Below are positions 42,779 through 49,717 of a stretch of 64,000 nt of DNA, one piece after another. The notes beneath the pieces are model-generated. The model did not search any database. It was given only the letters and a program-made list of their open reading frames with translations, and was not told the DNA's origin. The position numbers and the translations under genes were made by a program. Position 1 is the stretch's first letter, and the number at the start of each line of letters is the position of its first letter. This stretch comes from DB1 sp049323655 (GTDB lineage Bacteria > Desulfobacterota > Desulfobulbia > Desulfobulbales > SURF-16), in assembly GCA_049323655.1 (NCBI GenBank), contig JBMONO010000009.1, positions 248,001 through 312,000 on the forward strand, read 5' to 3'.

Positions 42779-43579
42779 TCAACCGTTTTTGCGCGCCAGG
42801 ATGACAATGACGCTGACATTATCCCGCGCCCCATTTTCCAGGACACGATCGACCAGCCGCCGACAAGCCTCGACCGGCGGCAGGGACGTCATCACCGCAT
42901 GGATCTCCTCCAGGGCGAGCTCCTTGTAAAGACCGTCGCTACAGAGAAGAAAGAGGTCGCCATCCTCAAGATCGAACAGCTCCATCTCGATAAAAAGTTC
43001 CGGGGCCGCTCCCACCGCTCGGGTAATGACATTGGCGCGGGGATGAGTCTCCGCCTCGGCGGGCGTGATATAGCCCAGGGTGACGAGATCCTCCACATGG
43101 CTGTGATCCCGCGTCATCTGCTCGCATCGGCCTTGCCGCCAGCGGTAGAGGCGACTGTCACCGGCCCACATGACAACTACGTGCCGCCCATGGGCAACCA
43201 TGGCCACCACCGTGGAGCCGGCCACCATTGACCGGTCGACCCCGAGCTGGAACAGTCGGGTGTTGGCGGCCAGCAACGCATCCTCAACATGATCGACCAG
43301 GTCGCTGAAACGGGGGGTGGAGAGAACATCGCTCAAAAAGGAGACAACCGTGCTGCTGGCCAGATCACCGGCATCATGACCACCCATGCCGTCCGCCACG
43401 GCCCAGAGTCGCTTTTCCGGGCAGTTCAGCAGGGCGTCCTCATTGATCCGTCGGACATTGCCGACATCGGTCAGGGCGCAACTGAGCCAGGAAAAATGGC
43501 GGCCGGTCGCCTCCCGGACCTCGGGTTCACCGCCGACCCTCCCCAGAGGAAGAGATTGGGTACTGTCCGGATCGTCCAT
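42779..43579 (-). CDS. PP2C-type protein phosphatase
   Basis: The ATG at 43579 has GGAG six bases upstream, giving 266 residues. Motifs: TDVGNVRRINEDALL (RxxxED), VADGMGGHDAGDLAS (metal Asp and Gly), VVMWAGDSRLYRW, TRDHSHVEDLV, LFLLCSDGLYKEL and GARDNVSVIVI. These are the full bacterial PppA/Stp set. It would reverse phosphorylation by the kinase at 39625-41496, and it sits in the same transcription unit as the FHA-EAL gene. Confidence 0.93.
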   Translation of the reverse strand: MDDPDSTQSLPLGRVGGEPEVREATGRHFSWLSCALTDVGNVRRINEDALLNCPEKRLWAVADGMGGHDAGDLASSTVVSFLSDVLSTPRFSDLVDHVEDALLAANTRLFQLGVDRSMVAGSTVVAMVAHGRHVVVMWAGDSRLYRWRQGRCEQMTRDHSHVEDLVTLGYITPAEAETHPRANVITRAVGAAPELFIEMELFDLEDGDLFLLCSDGLYKELALEEIHAVMTSLPPVEACRRLVDRVLENGARDNVSVIVILARKNG

Positions 43580-43604
43580 TTTTTTCTCCAGTTGCAACCG
43601 TGTT

Positions 43605-44201
43605 TCAGCGAGCAGGCTCATCCACTTTCTTGCGCAGAAACTGATCGCCACCCGCCAGTGGGGCCAGCATGACATCAAGCCGCGCCGCACTGCGCCGCGC
43701 CGCCTCGTCACTGTCATAGCGGCCGACCAGCAGCCAGACACCGGCATCGGCGGCCGAGCGGACCGCCTTCAGGCCAAGCTCCCTGTTTTCCGCGAGCAGG
43801 GCAAGGATCTCCTCTTCGGTGGCGCGCAGGCAGAACTGCACGAGAAACTGCTCGTCGTTATCCGGGGGAAGCCACATCTTTGCGCAGAGAAGGTCAAGGG
43901 TCGGATTTCTTTCCTCCTCCGCCAGAGAGCGGATGTCGTCCCGGCCCGGCATCCACCAGGCTACCGCAATCAGGGCAAGGGCCGCGACAAAGCCGAACAG
44001 CCAGAAAAAAAGTCGCCGAACGGAAGATTTCCCCCTGCCCGACCTGCCGGGTGGCGGTGGGGGTACTGAAGCCGCGGGGGTTTGCTGCTCGGCACCGGCA
44101 ATGGCGTCGAGCAGCTCGCGCCTGCTCTGCAGATAGTGTTTCCGGTCGATCTCACCCGCCGCGTATTGGCGTGAAAGGGCGCGCAAATGATCATTTTTCA
44201 T
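43605..44201 (-). CDS. Single-pass membrane protein of the kinase/phosphatase operon
   Basis: The 198-residue protein has a cytosolic N-terminus (MKNDHLRALSRQYAAGEIDRKHYLQSRRELLD) of the SHOCT-like helical kind. A Pro-rich, basic stretch precedes one TM (LFFWLLGFVAALALIAVAWWMPG-like, about 68-88). The periplasmic end contains WLLVGRYDSDEAARRSAARLD, which resembles a SPOR domain. It precedes the PP2C gene by 25 bases. No named family is recognised. A substrate or membrane partner of the signalling group is plausible. Confidence 0.6.
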   Translation of the reverse strand: MKNDHLRALSRQYAAGEIDRKHYLQSRRELLDAIAGAEQQTPAASVPPPPPGRSGRGKSSVRRLFFWLFGFVAALALIAVAWWMPGRDDIRSLAEEERNPTLDLLCAKMWLPPDNDEQFLVQFCLRATEEEILALLAENRELGLKAVRSAADAGVWLLVGRYDSDEAARRSAARLDVMLAPLAGGDQFLRKKVDEPAR

Positions 44202-44397
44202 GGGCTTGGGGCGTCTTCCTCATACAGCGACAAGAGATACGCAAACATCCTTGGCCGCCCAGGGTGCGGCACGTTTCACCGGCACAGCAGCGGCAGTCAC
44301 GCCGCCATCCCCAATCATAGTAGCAGATTCCACGCCACATATGCCAGAAAAGAACCACGCGTTTTCCTTTCCGTACCGTTTTTCTCCGCCAAAACGA

Positions 44398-44431
44398 CAC
44401 GACCCCGGTCCAGCAACGGACCGAGGTCGTG
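44398..44431 (-). terminator. Terminator-like hairpin after the pentaheme cytochrome gene
   Basis: The arms 44399-44411 and 44418-44430 are complementary apart from one pair that becomes G-U in the minus-strand RNA, flanking a 6-base loop. A TCGTTTT tail follows on the minus strand. The rest of 44202-44462 holds no gene. Confidence 0.6.
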
Positions 44432-44462
44432 TTTTCTTGCGCTGTTACCGAGCGACTGCTCG

Positions 44463-45929
44463 TTAATTCTGCACCGGCGCCAAGGAAACCGTTGTTACCA
44501 CCATATCAACCACCGGCAAGGCCGGCACCTCTTTCAGGCCGTAGGTCTCTTCAAGATTGATATCCGCGGGTACCGCGGCGAGCAGAGCCTCAGCGATCGC
44601 CTGTTCCGCCTGCCGATACCGGAGTTTGACCTCCACGGCAAGCGGCCCTTTGGCCTGGGGCGCGGTGACGCCATAATAAACATCCTTGTAGCCCTTGGGC
44701 GGAATGGTGTCATGCCGGGAAAAGGCGACAACCTTCCAGGGATCGATCTGCAGGTGAAGATTCTTGCCCATGCCGTCGGAGTTGAACAATCGAACCTCCT
44801 CCGGCAGGGTGCCGTCCGGCTTGACAGTGCCGGTGGTCATGATCACTTTGCCGACCTGATCCTTCACCGTCAACTCGAGCCAGACCTGGCGGATGTTGGT
44901 CAGCGAGGTGGGCAGATTGTGGCCGGCGCGCCGGTTATGAACCCGCACCTTTATTTCCGCCAGGGCCTTGTCACGATAGATCGGCGTTACTTCCAGTTCC
45001 GCCGCCGCCTTCAGCCGGTTAACCGCCATGTCGAACTTACTGCGGGCATTGGCCTCCAGCGCCGTATCGCCGGCCTTTTTGGCGGCCTCCGCCGCCAGAT
45101 GGTAAAGCAGGAAATTGGCTCCGTTGAAGTAATGGCGAAATTCACCCCGCTGCGGTTCGGTAAAGGTATCGGCGGACCTGATAAAGGTCTGAAAATCGAC
45201 CATATGGCAATCCTGGCAGCCGATATTTTTGACGGAATAAGGACTGTCCTTCCACTCTCGATAGGTCGACTCAAGCGGGGTGTGATTTTCAAAATGGTGG
45301 ACCTGGTGGCAATTGGCGCACAGTTCGGTTTGCTTATGCAGAGAGTTTTCGACGCACTCATGGAAACCCTCGCCGCATCCATCGGTGGCGGCATAGGGGC
45401 CATACTTGGTCAGCACCGGACCATCAGCGCCATCCCGACCGGGCGACATGACAAACGAGCCGTTTTCCGGCTGGTGATAGGGGGTCAGCCAACCGTTGTG
45501 ACTCTTGATGGAATGGCAGACATCACAGGAGACGCCGTTCAGGGCGATGGAACTCAAACCCTTCAGGCCCGGCCCCTTTACCTCGCCGGTCACCACCCCC
45601 ATGGGGGAGTGACAGCCCTCGCACTGGCGGGAGATCTCATGTCCGACCTCTTTTACCGCCTTGTTCAGCTCACCCTGATAGACCGGGTCCTTGAAGGCCA
45701 AGGCGTGAACCGAGGCGGTCCACTCCTCAAACTGCTGGGGATGACACTCGGCGCACGTTGCCGGCGGTGTGAACGGCGCCGATGATTTTTCCCAGTTGAC
45801 CAGCGACGGATCATAGGGAAAGAGGTTTTTGTCCACCGGATCCATCGCCAGGCCGATGGCGCTGCCAGCCAGGGAAAAAGAAAAACCGGTTGTCAGGGCT
45901 GCCATCCACTTTCGCTGTGTTTTTTTCAT
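44463..45929 (-). CDS. Periplasmic pentaheme c-type cytochrome
   Basis: The ATG at 45929 is used because GGAGG lies six bases upstream, and MKKTQRKWMAALTTGFSFSLAGSAIG is then a proper signal peptide; 488 residues. Five CxxCH sites are seen: CAECH, CEGCH, CDVCH, CANCH and CQDCH, all in the first half, with extra His for ligation (ASVHALAF, HQVHHFENH). The second half is haem-free and beta-rich (RAGHNLPTSLTNIRQVWLELTV, GVTAPQAKGPLAVEVKLRYR). The layout is that of cytochrome c554-like multiheme proteins of metal- and sulfate-reducing bacteria. The electron partner is unknown. It is transcribed away from the small-membrane-protein cassettes. Confidence 0.85.
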   Translation of the reverse strand: MKKTQRKWMAALTTGFSFSLAGSAIGLAMDPVDKNLFPYDPSLVNWEKSSAPFTPPATCAECHPQQFEEWTASVHALAFKDPVYQGELNKAVKEVGHEISRQCEGCHSPMGVVTGEVKGPGLKGLSSIALNGVSCDVCHSIKSHNGWLTPYHQPENGSFVMSPGRDGADGPVLTKYGPYAATDGCGEGFHECVENSLHKQTELCANCHQVHHFENHTPLESTYREWKDSPYSVKNIGCQDCHMVDFQTFIRSADTFTEPQRGEFRHYFNGANFLLYHLAAEAAKKAGDTALEANARSKFDMAVNRLKAAAELEVTPIYRDKALAEIKVRVHNRRAGHNLPTSLTNIRQVWLELTVKDQVGKVIMTTGTVKPDGTLPEEVRLFNSDGMGKNLHLQIDPWKVVAFSRHDTIPPKGYKDVYYGVTAPQAKGPLAVEVKLRYRQAEQAIAEALLAAVPADINLEETYGLKEVPALPVVDMVVTTVSLAPVQN

Positions 45930-46261
45930 CAATTCCTCCATTTGAATTCTTTATTCAGCGATTCTACCCCCACTGCCACTTTATGGTAACAATTATTGTT
46001 TTTCAAATTTTACCTGCCTGCTCCCGGAAAGGAAATATTTATTTTTAGCTTTTTCCTCAACCACGACTGCATGTTTTCCTGGCAACATTCTGATCGGAAA
46101 AGAAATAAATTTTTTCATCGCGATCGTTTTGCCAGCTGGAAGCGACAATTTGCCGCAGGGCTGTGAGGGGCATCCTTTTTTTCGCTGCCGCATCACTCAC
46201 GTCGCGAACCAACACCCTTTATCACTCACCACATTTCTGTTGCACGACCCTGCCACACCAT

Positions 46262-46275
46262 GTGTTGCGCAACAC
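46262..46275. promoter_or_regulatory. GTGTTGCGCAACAC palindrome, candidate enhancer of cassette A
   Basis: This is a perfect 14-base palindrome about 115 bases upstream of the sigma-54-like promoter. Related TGTTGCAC half-sites lie at 46239-46246 and 46373-46380. The TTGCGCAACAC core recurs upstream of cassette B (47554-47564). The rest of 45942-46456 is AT-rich and holds no gene. Confidence 0.55.
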
Positions 46276-46387
46276 CCCATGCCACATCGCCGCCAACCTT
46301 CCCCCAGCCCCACCGCCACGCCCCATGACTTTTTTTACACTTTATAATCAAATAGATACCAGAGAGCGGCACTGTTGCACGCCCCAT

Positions 46388-46403
46388 TGGCACGGCTGAT
46401 GCT
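46388..46403 (+). promoter_or_regulatory. Sigma-54 promoter of cassette A
   Basis: TGGCACGGCTGATGCT has GG and GC 12 bases apart and matches the consensus except A for T at the start of the -12 box. Transcription would start near 46414, about 40 bases before the first small gene. Confidence 0.75.
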
Positions 46404-46456
46404 CTTGCAACAGTTCAAAGAGAATAGACAACGAATCCACGATCAGGAGGGACGCC

Positions 46457-46660
46457 ATGAAGACAACAAACACCGCAACATCCGTAACAACCGCTCAGGA
46501 ATCAGCAGCCAACAGCGCCGCTCAGGTCGGCATCGGCATTATCGGACTGCTCAGTGCCATGATCGGCACGTGGGGTCTTGCCTGTCTGCTCGGCGGCTTG
46601 GCCCAGTATGGCGTCATCGGCATGATCAAGGGCTGGATTTCCGCAGTATTCGGCGGATAA
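46457..46660 (+). CDS. Small glycine-rich membrane protein a1
   Basis: The 67-residue protein has AGGAGG eight bases upstream. A Thr/Ala/Ser-rich hydrophilic start (MKTTNTATSVTTAQESAANS) is followed by a long hydrophobic Gly-rich stretch AAQVGIGIIGLLSAMIGTWG through ACLLGGLAQYG and a conserved end GMIKGWISAVFGG. GxxxG-type spacings suggest tight helix packing or oligomerisation. It is a clear paralogue of a2 (46712) and a3 (47734). It is not like any family I can name. Membrane-complex subunit, channel-like oligomer or bacteriocin-like peptide are all open. Confidence 0.8.
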   Translation: MKTTNTATSVTTAQESAANSAAQVGIGIIGLLSAMIGTWGLACLLGGLAQYGVIGMIKGWISAVFGG

Positions 46661-46711
46661 CAAAACAACACGATTACGCCCGACAGGGATTCTACCAACA
46701 GGAGGCACACC

Positions 46712-46921
46712 ATGAAAGCAACCAGCACGACAGCAACCGCATCCGTGGACATCACCCAACAGGCCGTGGATCAACAGGCAGCCCAGGTAGGCATCGGCGT
46801 CATCGCCCTTTTCACCGGAATGAGCGGCATCTGGGGCGCCGCCTGTCTGCTCAGTGCCCTGTCTCAATATGGGGTGACCGGTCTTATTAAAGGATGGATA
46901 TCCGCAGTGTTGGGCGGTTAA
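46712..46921 (+). CDS. Small glycine-rich membrane protein a2
   Basis: The 69-residue paralogue of a1 has GGAGG eight bases before its ATG. The N-terminus is again Thr/Ala-rich and polar (MKATSTTATASVDITQQAVD). The core is AAQVGIGVIALFTGMSGIWGAACLLSALSQYG and the end GLIKGWISAVLGG. The core and tail are conserved while the polar head varies, indicating selection on the membrane part. It lies 51 bases after a1 in the same transcript. Cassette B has only one gene of this type. Confidence 0.8.
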   Translation: MKATSTTATASVDITQQAVDQQAAQVGIGVIALFTGMSGIWGAACLLSALSQYGVTGLIKGWISAVLGG

Positions 46922-47065
46922 CCGGACAGCATCGCCGGGAATGCCGGTTTCAAAGACGCACAGGGCTGCAAACCCGTTGACAATGTGCCGGCTTTGAAAC
47001 CAGCATGGCCGGTAAGGCTTCTCTGCTTTCAAATGAAATACTTACTTATATAACGGAGGCAAACC

Positions 47066-47377
47066 ATGAAAAACGTACAATCGACAGAAAAAGCTACAGG
47101 TGTATTTTTCGGTTTGATGGCAGCAATGGGCGGTATTATCGGCATCTGGGCGTTCGCGACCATGATGACCGGTCTCGCCTCGGTCAACTGGCAACCCACC
47201 GAGATGATCCGTCAGTTTCTTGTCGCCACCGGCAATCTCGGCGAGTATGAAACCCTGGTTGATTTCTACACCCACATCAAGGGGGTCGAATATCTTATCG
47301 CTGTTGCCTTCTTTGTCGCCTTCCCGGCCTACTACAAATACCTGAGCCCGAAAGAGGCGACGGTTTCGGCAAAATAA
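47066..47377 (+). CDS. Small two-helix membrane protein b1
   Basis: The 103-residue protein has CGGAGG seven bases upstream. TM1 is TGVFFGLMAAMGGIIGIWAFATMMTG (11-36), with a Gly/Met-rich face. A soluble loop ASVNWQPTEMIRQFLVATGN...VDFYTHIKGV (37-80) follows, and TM2 is EYLIAVAFFVAFPAYYKYL. The IIGIWAFA segment echoes the IGIWGAACL core of the a proteins, so both types may pack together. It is almost identical to b2 from residue 11 on. I recognise no family. Confidence 0.85.
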   Translation: MKNVQSTEKATGVFFGLMAAMGGIIGIWAFATMMTGLASVNWQPTEMIRQFLVATGNLGEYETLVDFYTHIKGVEYLIAVAFFVAFPAYYKYLSPKEATVSAK

Positions 47378-47405
47378 TCACTCAACGACAAGGACGGTTT
47401 CATGG

Positions 47406-47437
47406 CGGCGCGGGGATTTCTCCCGCGCCGTTTTTTT
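47406..47437 (+). terminator. Terminator of cassette A
   Basis: CGGCGCGGG and CCCGCGCCG (9-base perfect arms, 7-base loop) are followed by seven T. It lies 29 bases after b1. Confidence 0.93.
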
Positions 47438-47505
47438 CTCCTCGCCAGTCGGTTTCTTTCCTTCCCTGCCCCCCGTAACCGCCGCCAGCACTGATCGCTT
47501 TCCTC

Positions 47506-47568
47506 GCAACACCTCTGTAGCAGAGCTCCGCGACAGAGGTGTTGCACGACGCCTTGCGCAACACCTCT
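47506..47568. promoter_or_regulatory. Triple GCAACACCTCT repeats, candidate enhancer of cassette B
   Basis: GCAACACCTCTGT (47506-47518) and its exact inverse ACAGAGGTGTTGC (47533-47545) form a 13-base inverted repeat. A third copy, TTGCGCAACACCTCT, spans 47554-47568. The TTGCGCAACAC part equals the core of the cassette A palindrome and lies about 100 bases from the cassette B promoter. Confidence 0.55.
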
Positions 47569-47665
47569 CCAGCCTGCTTCGCTGGGTTCAAAAGCAGGGT
47601 GGCAAAAAATAAAGTATTGTTATTTCAAATAGATAAAAAGAAAACTATACTGTAGCATTTCCGCT

Positions 47666-47681
47666 TGGCACAACAGCTGCT
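47666..47681 (+). promoter_or_regulatory. Sigma-54 promoter of cassette B
   Basis: TGGCACAACAGCTGCT has GG and GC 12 bases apart, with CTGCT as -12 box. The surrounding TTGGCAC...GCTCTT...ATTCAAAGAG pattern is shared with cassette A, so the whole leader was duplicated. Confidence 0.7.
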
Positions 47682-47733
47682 CTTAGCATTATTCAAAGAG
47701 TTGATGATCACTGCAGCCAACAGGAGGAAGGCC

Positions 47734-47937
47734 ATGAAAGCAACGACAAAGACGGCAACAACCACGACACAGACCCAGGAATCGGCAGCCAGCGGCGCAG
47801 CACAGGTTGGCGTTGGCATTATTGCCTTGTTGAGCGCCCTGATCGGCATATGGGCAACGGCATGCCTGATCGGCGGACTTTCCCAGTACGGCGTCATCGG
47901 CATGATCAGGGGATGGATCAGCGCGGTCTTCGGGTAA
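47734..47937 (+). CDS. Small glycine-rich membrane protein a3
   Basis: The 67-residue protein has AGGAGG nine bases before ATG; upstream in-frame starts lie before the promoter's transcript start or lack a Shine-Dalgarno. The head MKATTKTATTTTQTQESAAS is Thr-rich, the core AAQVGVGIIALLSALIGIWATACLIGGLSQYG is hydrophobic, and the end is GMIRGWISAVFG. It is closest to a1 in the tail and to a2 in the head. First gene of cassette B, 68 bases before b2. Confidence 0.8.
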   Translation: MKATTKTATTTTQTQESAASGAAQVGVGIIALLSALIGIWATACLIGGLSQYGVIGMIRGWISAVFG

Positions 47938-48005
47938 AGAAATCGGCAATCATGATGATTTAACCATATTCACCAACAAACATTTTCTGACAAAGGAGAA
48001 CGACC

Positions 48006-48314
48006 ATGGCAGCCAACACATCAAACAAGGGAACAGGTGTTTTTTTCGGCATTATGGCGGCAATCGGCGGCATCATCGGCATCTGGGCATTCGCGACCAT
48101 GATGACCGGCCTCGCCTCGGTTAACTGGCAACCCACCGAGATGATTCGCCAGTTTCTTGTCGCCACCGGCAATCTCGGCGAGTATGAAACCCTGGTTGAT
48201 TTCTACACCCACATCAAGGGCGTCGAATACCTTATCGCCGTTGCCTTCTTTGTCGCCTTTCCGGTCTACTACAAATATCTGAGCCCGAAAGAGGCGACGG
48301 CCTCGGCAAAGTAA
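48006..48314 (+). CDS. Small two-helix membrane protein b2
   Basis: The 102-residue protein has AAAGGAG eight bases upstream. Apart from the first ten residues (MAANTSNKGT) it differs from b1 at only four positions, all conservative. The near identity extends into the DNA and into the terminator downstream, so this is either a recent duplication or ongoing gene conversion. Same two-TM topology with the loop SVNWQPTEMIRQF and the terminal YYKYLSPKEAT. Confidence 0.85.
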   Translation: MAANTSNKGTGVFFGIMAAIGGIIGIWAFATMMTGLASVNWQPTEMIRQFLVATGNLGEYETLVDFYTHIKGVEYLIAVAFFVAFPVYYKYLSPKEATASAK

Positions 48315-48342
48315 TCACTCAACGACAAGGACGGTTTCATGG

Positions 48343-48378
48343 CGGCGCGGGGAATCACCCTGCGCCGTTTTGTTTTTC
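48343..48378 (+). terminator. Terminator of cassette B
   Basis: CGGCGCGGGG pairs with CCCTGCGCCG (one G-U pair), followed by TTTTGTTTTT. It is homologous to 47406-47437. Confidence 0.88.
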
Positions 48379-48420
48379 ATGCCCGCCGTCGTTTCATGTT
48401 ACCGGTCCATTTCCGCCCTT

Positions 48421-48639
48421 TCAGCACTGATGTTTTATGAGAAAATCCTCGACCATCTCCTCCATGACGTCAAGCTGAGTCCGACCGCTTTCATGGATAA
48501 GAATCCAGGTGCAGCGCTGAAAGGCGCGATAAAGGTCCGGACGCACCTTGATGAGGATTGAAATCAGTTCTCGGTCAGGACGAAGATGGTCTTCTCCGTC
48601 AGCCCCCTGGACAAGCTGATCGCGTTTCTGTTTTTTCAT
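48421..48639 (-). CDS. Small hypothetical protein
   Basis: The 72-residue reading starts MKKQKRDQLVQG at 48639 with GGAG eight bases upstream; longer in-frame starts lack a Shine-Dalgarno. The sequence is soluble and mixed charge, with ELISILIKVRPDLYRAFQRC and RTQLDVMEEMVEDFLIKHQC, and is probably helical. No family is recognised. It is a single gene between convergent transcripts, 166 bases after the EamA gene. Confidence 0.55.
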   Translation of the reverse strand: MKKQKRDQLVQGADGEDHLRPDRELISILIKVRPDLYRAFQRCTWILIHESGRTQLDVMEEMVEDFLIKHQC

Positions 48640-48805
48640 TTCTTTCTCCATGTCAGGGCCATCGCCGCCATGACTTTTTCTGAGCTGATCCAATCTGCAA
48701 GCATACACCAATCGACATGATTACACCATTTGGCGAATGATGCGTAACACCAGAAAACAAACAGAAGAGGACGCAACGGCCTGCAACACCGGCCTGTCGT
48801 CGCGG

Positions 48806-49717
48806 TCAGCGGGTCTGCCAAGTTGCGAGTCGAATGCCGGCAAGGGCAAGAAGAATACCGATAACCTGCGGCAATGACAGGATCTGCCCGAGAAAAAAAT
48901 GCCCCCAGATGCTGGTCAGCACCGGTTGCAACAGGAGCAGGGTCGAGGCAATGGACACCCGGACCCGGGGCATAGCCCGGATAATGAGCCACCAGCCCAC
49001 CACCGAAGAGACAAAGGCATGAGCGAAGAGCCAAAGCAGCGAGGCGGCGCCAAGCTGCGGGGATACCCCTTCTGCCGCCATGATCAACCAAAGAAAAAGA
49101 GCGGAAAAAAGAGCAACCCTGAAGAGAATCTGCGGGGGATCAACCTGATAACGGTCGAGAATACGCAGCAGAACGAGGAAAAACGAATAGGTCAGGGCGG
49201 TGAGGCCGCCATAAGCCAGACCCTTGCCGATATCCGCACCAATGCCGTTAGCCATGGTCAGTAAACCGATCCCGAACAGGGCGAGGAAGACGCCGAACCA
49301 GAACCACCTGCCCAGCCGCTCCCGGAAAAAATAGACCGCAAGCAGGGACACGATCAGCACCTGCAGGTTGCCCATCAGAGTGGCAGGTCCGGCGCCGAGA
49401 AAAAAAATGGCCCGGTGCCAGGCCCAGAGATCAACGGAAAACAGGACGGCAAGCAGGAGGAGCAGGGGCGAGGCGGTAAGTGTCACGGTGAGAAATGCGC
49501 AGCACCGTGGCTCTGGCACGTTCTCCGCCGGAGACGACGAGCGCCGGGGCATGGGGGCAAAAGGGCGGCTCCAGGGAAAAAGGAGCAACCAGATCACGGC
49601 AGCGAAAAAATTGCGGTAAAAGGCGGAAACCGTCGGCGGGGCGCCGGACAGGGTAACGAGAATCGCGGAGGTGCTGATACAGAAAACCCCGGTAAGCAGC
49701 AGCGCATACCAGCGCAT
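48806..49717 (-). CDS. EamA/DMT-family transporter
   Basis: The 303-residue protein has ten hydrophobic segments in two EamA halves. Examples are LLLTGVFCISTSAILVTLSGAPPTVSAFYRNFFAAVIWLLLFPW at the start, ATLMGNLQVLIVSLLAVYFFRERLGR (end of repeat 1) and STLLLLQPVLTSIWGHFFLGQILSLPQVIGILLALAGI (end of repeat 2). DMT carriers export metabolites such as amino acids or nucleosides across the inner membrane. The ATG overlaps the stop of the HisA-like gene. Substrate is not inferable. Confidence 0.9.
   Translation of the reverse strand: MRWYALLLTGVFCISTSAILVTLSGAPPTVSAFYRNFFAAVIWLLLFPWSRPFAPMPRRSSSPAENVPEPRCCAFLTVTLTASPLLLLLAVLFSVDLWAWHRAIFFLGAGPATLMGNLQVLIVSLLAVYFFRERLGRWFWFGVFLALFGIGLLTMANGIGADIGKGLAYGGLTALTYSFFLVLLRILDRYQVDPPQILFRVALFSALFLWLIMAAEGVSPQLGAASLLWLFAHAFVSSVVGWWLIIRAMPRVRVSIASTLLLLQPVLTSIWGHFFLGQILSLPQVIGILLALAGIRLATWQTR

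Noticed and set aside
39316..44201. Complete type VI secretion system
   Set aside because: Only PAAR and the kinase/FHA/PP2C proteins are present; no TssB/C, TssJLM, ClpV or VgrG sequence is seen in the window.
46394..46408. Alternative -24/-12 reading using the CGG...TTGCA pair in cassette A
   Set aside because: The GG-to-GC distance is 13 rather than 12. The TGGCAC...ATGCT reading has the right spacing and is repeated in cassette B.
46457..48314. Bacteriocin cluster with double-glycine leaders
   Set aside because: The Gly-Gly is at the C-terminus of a1 and a2, not at a leader cleavage site. No ABC transporter with peptidase domain or immunity gene is nearby, so the idea is left only as a possibility.
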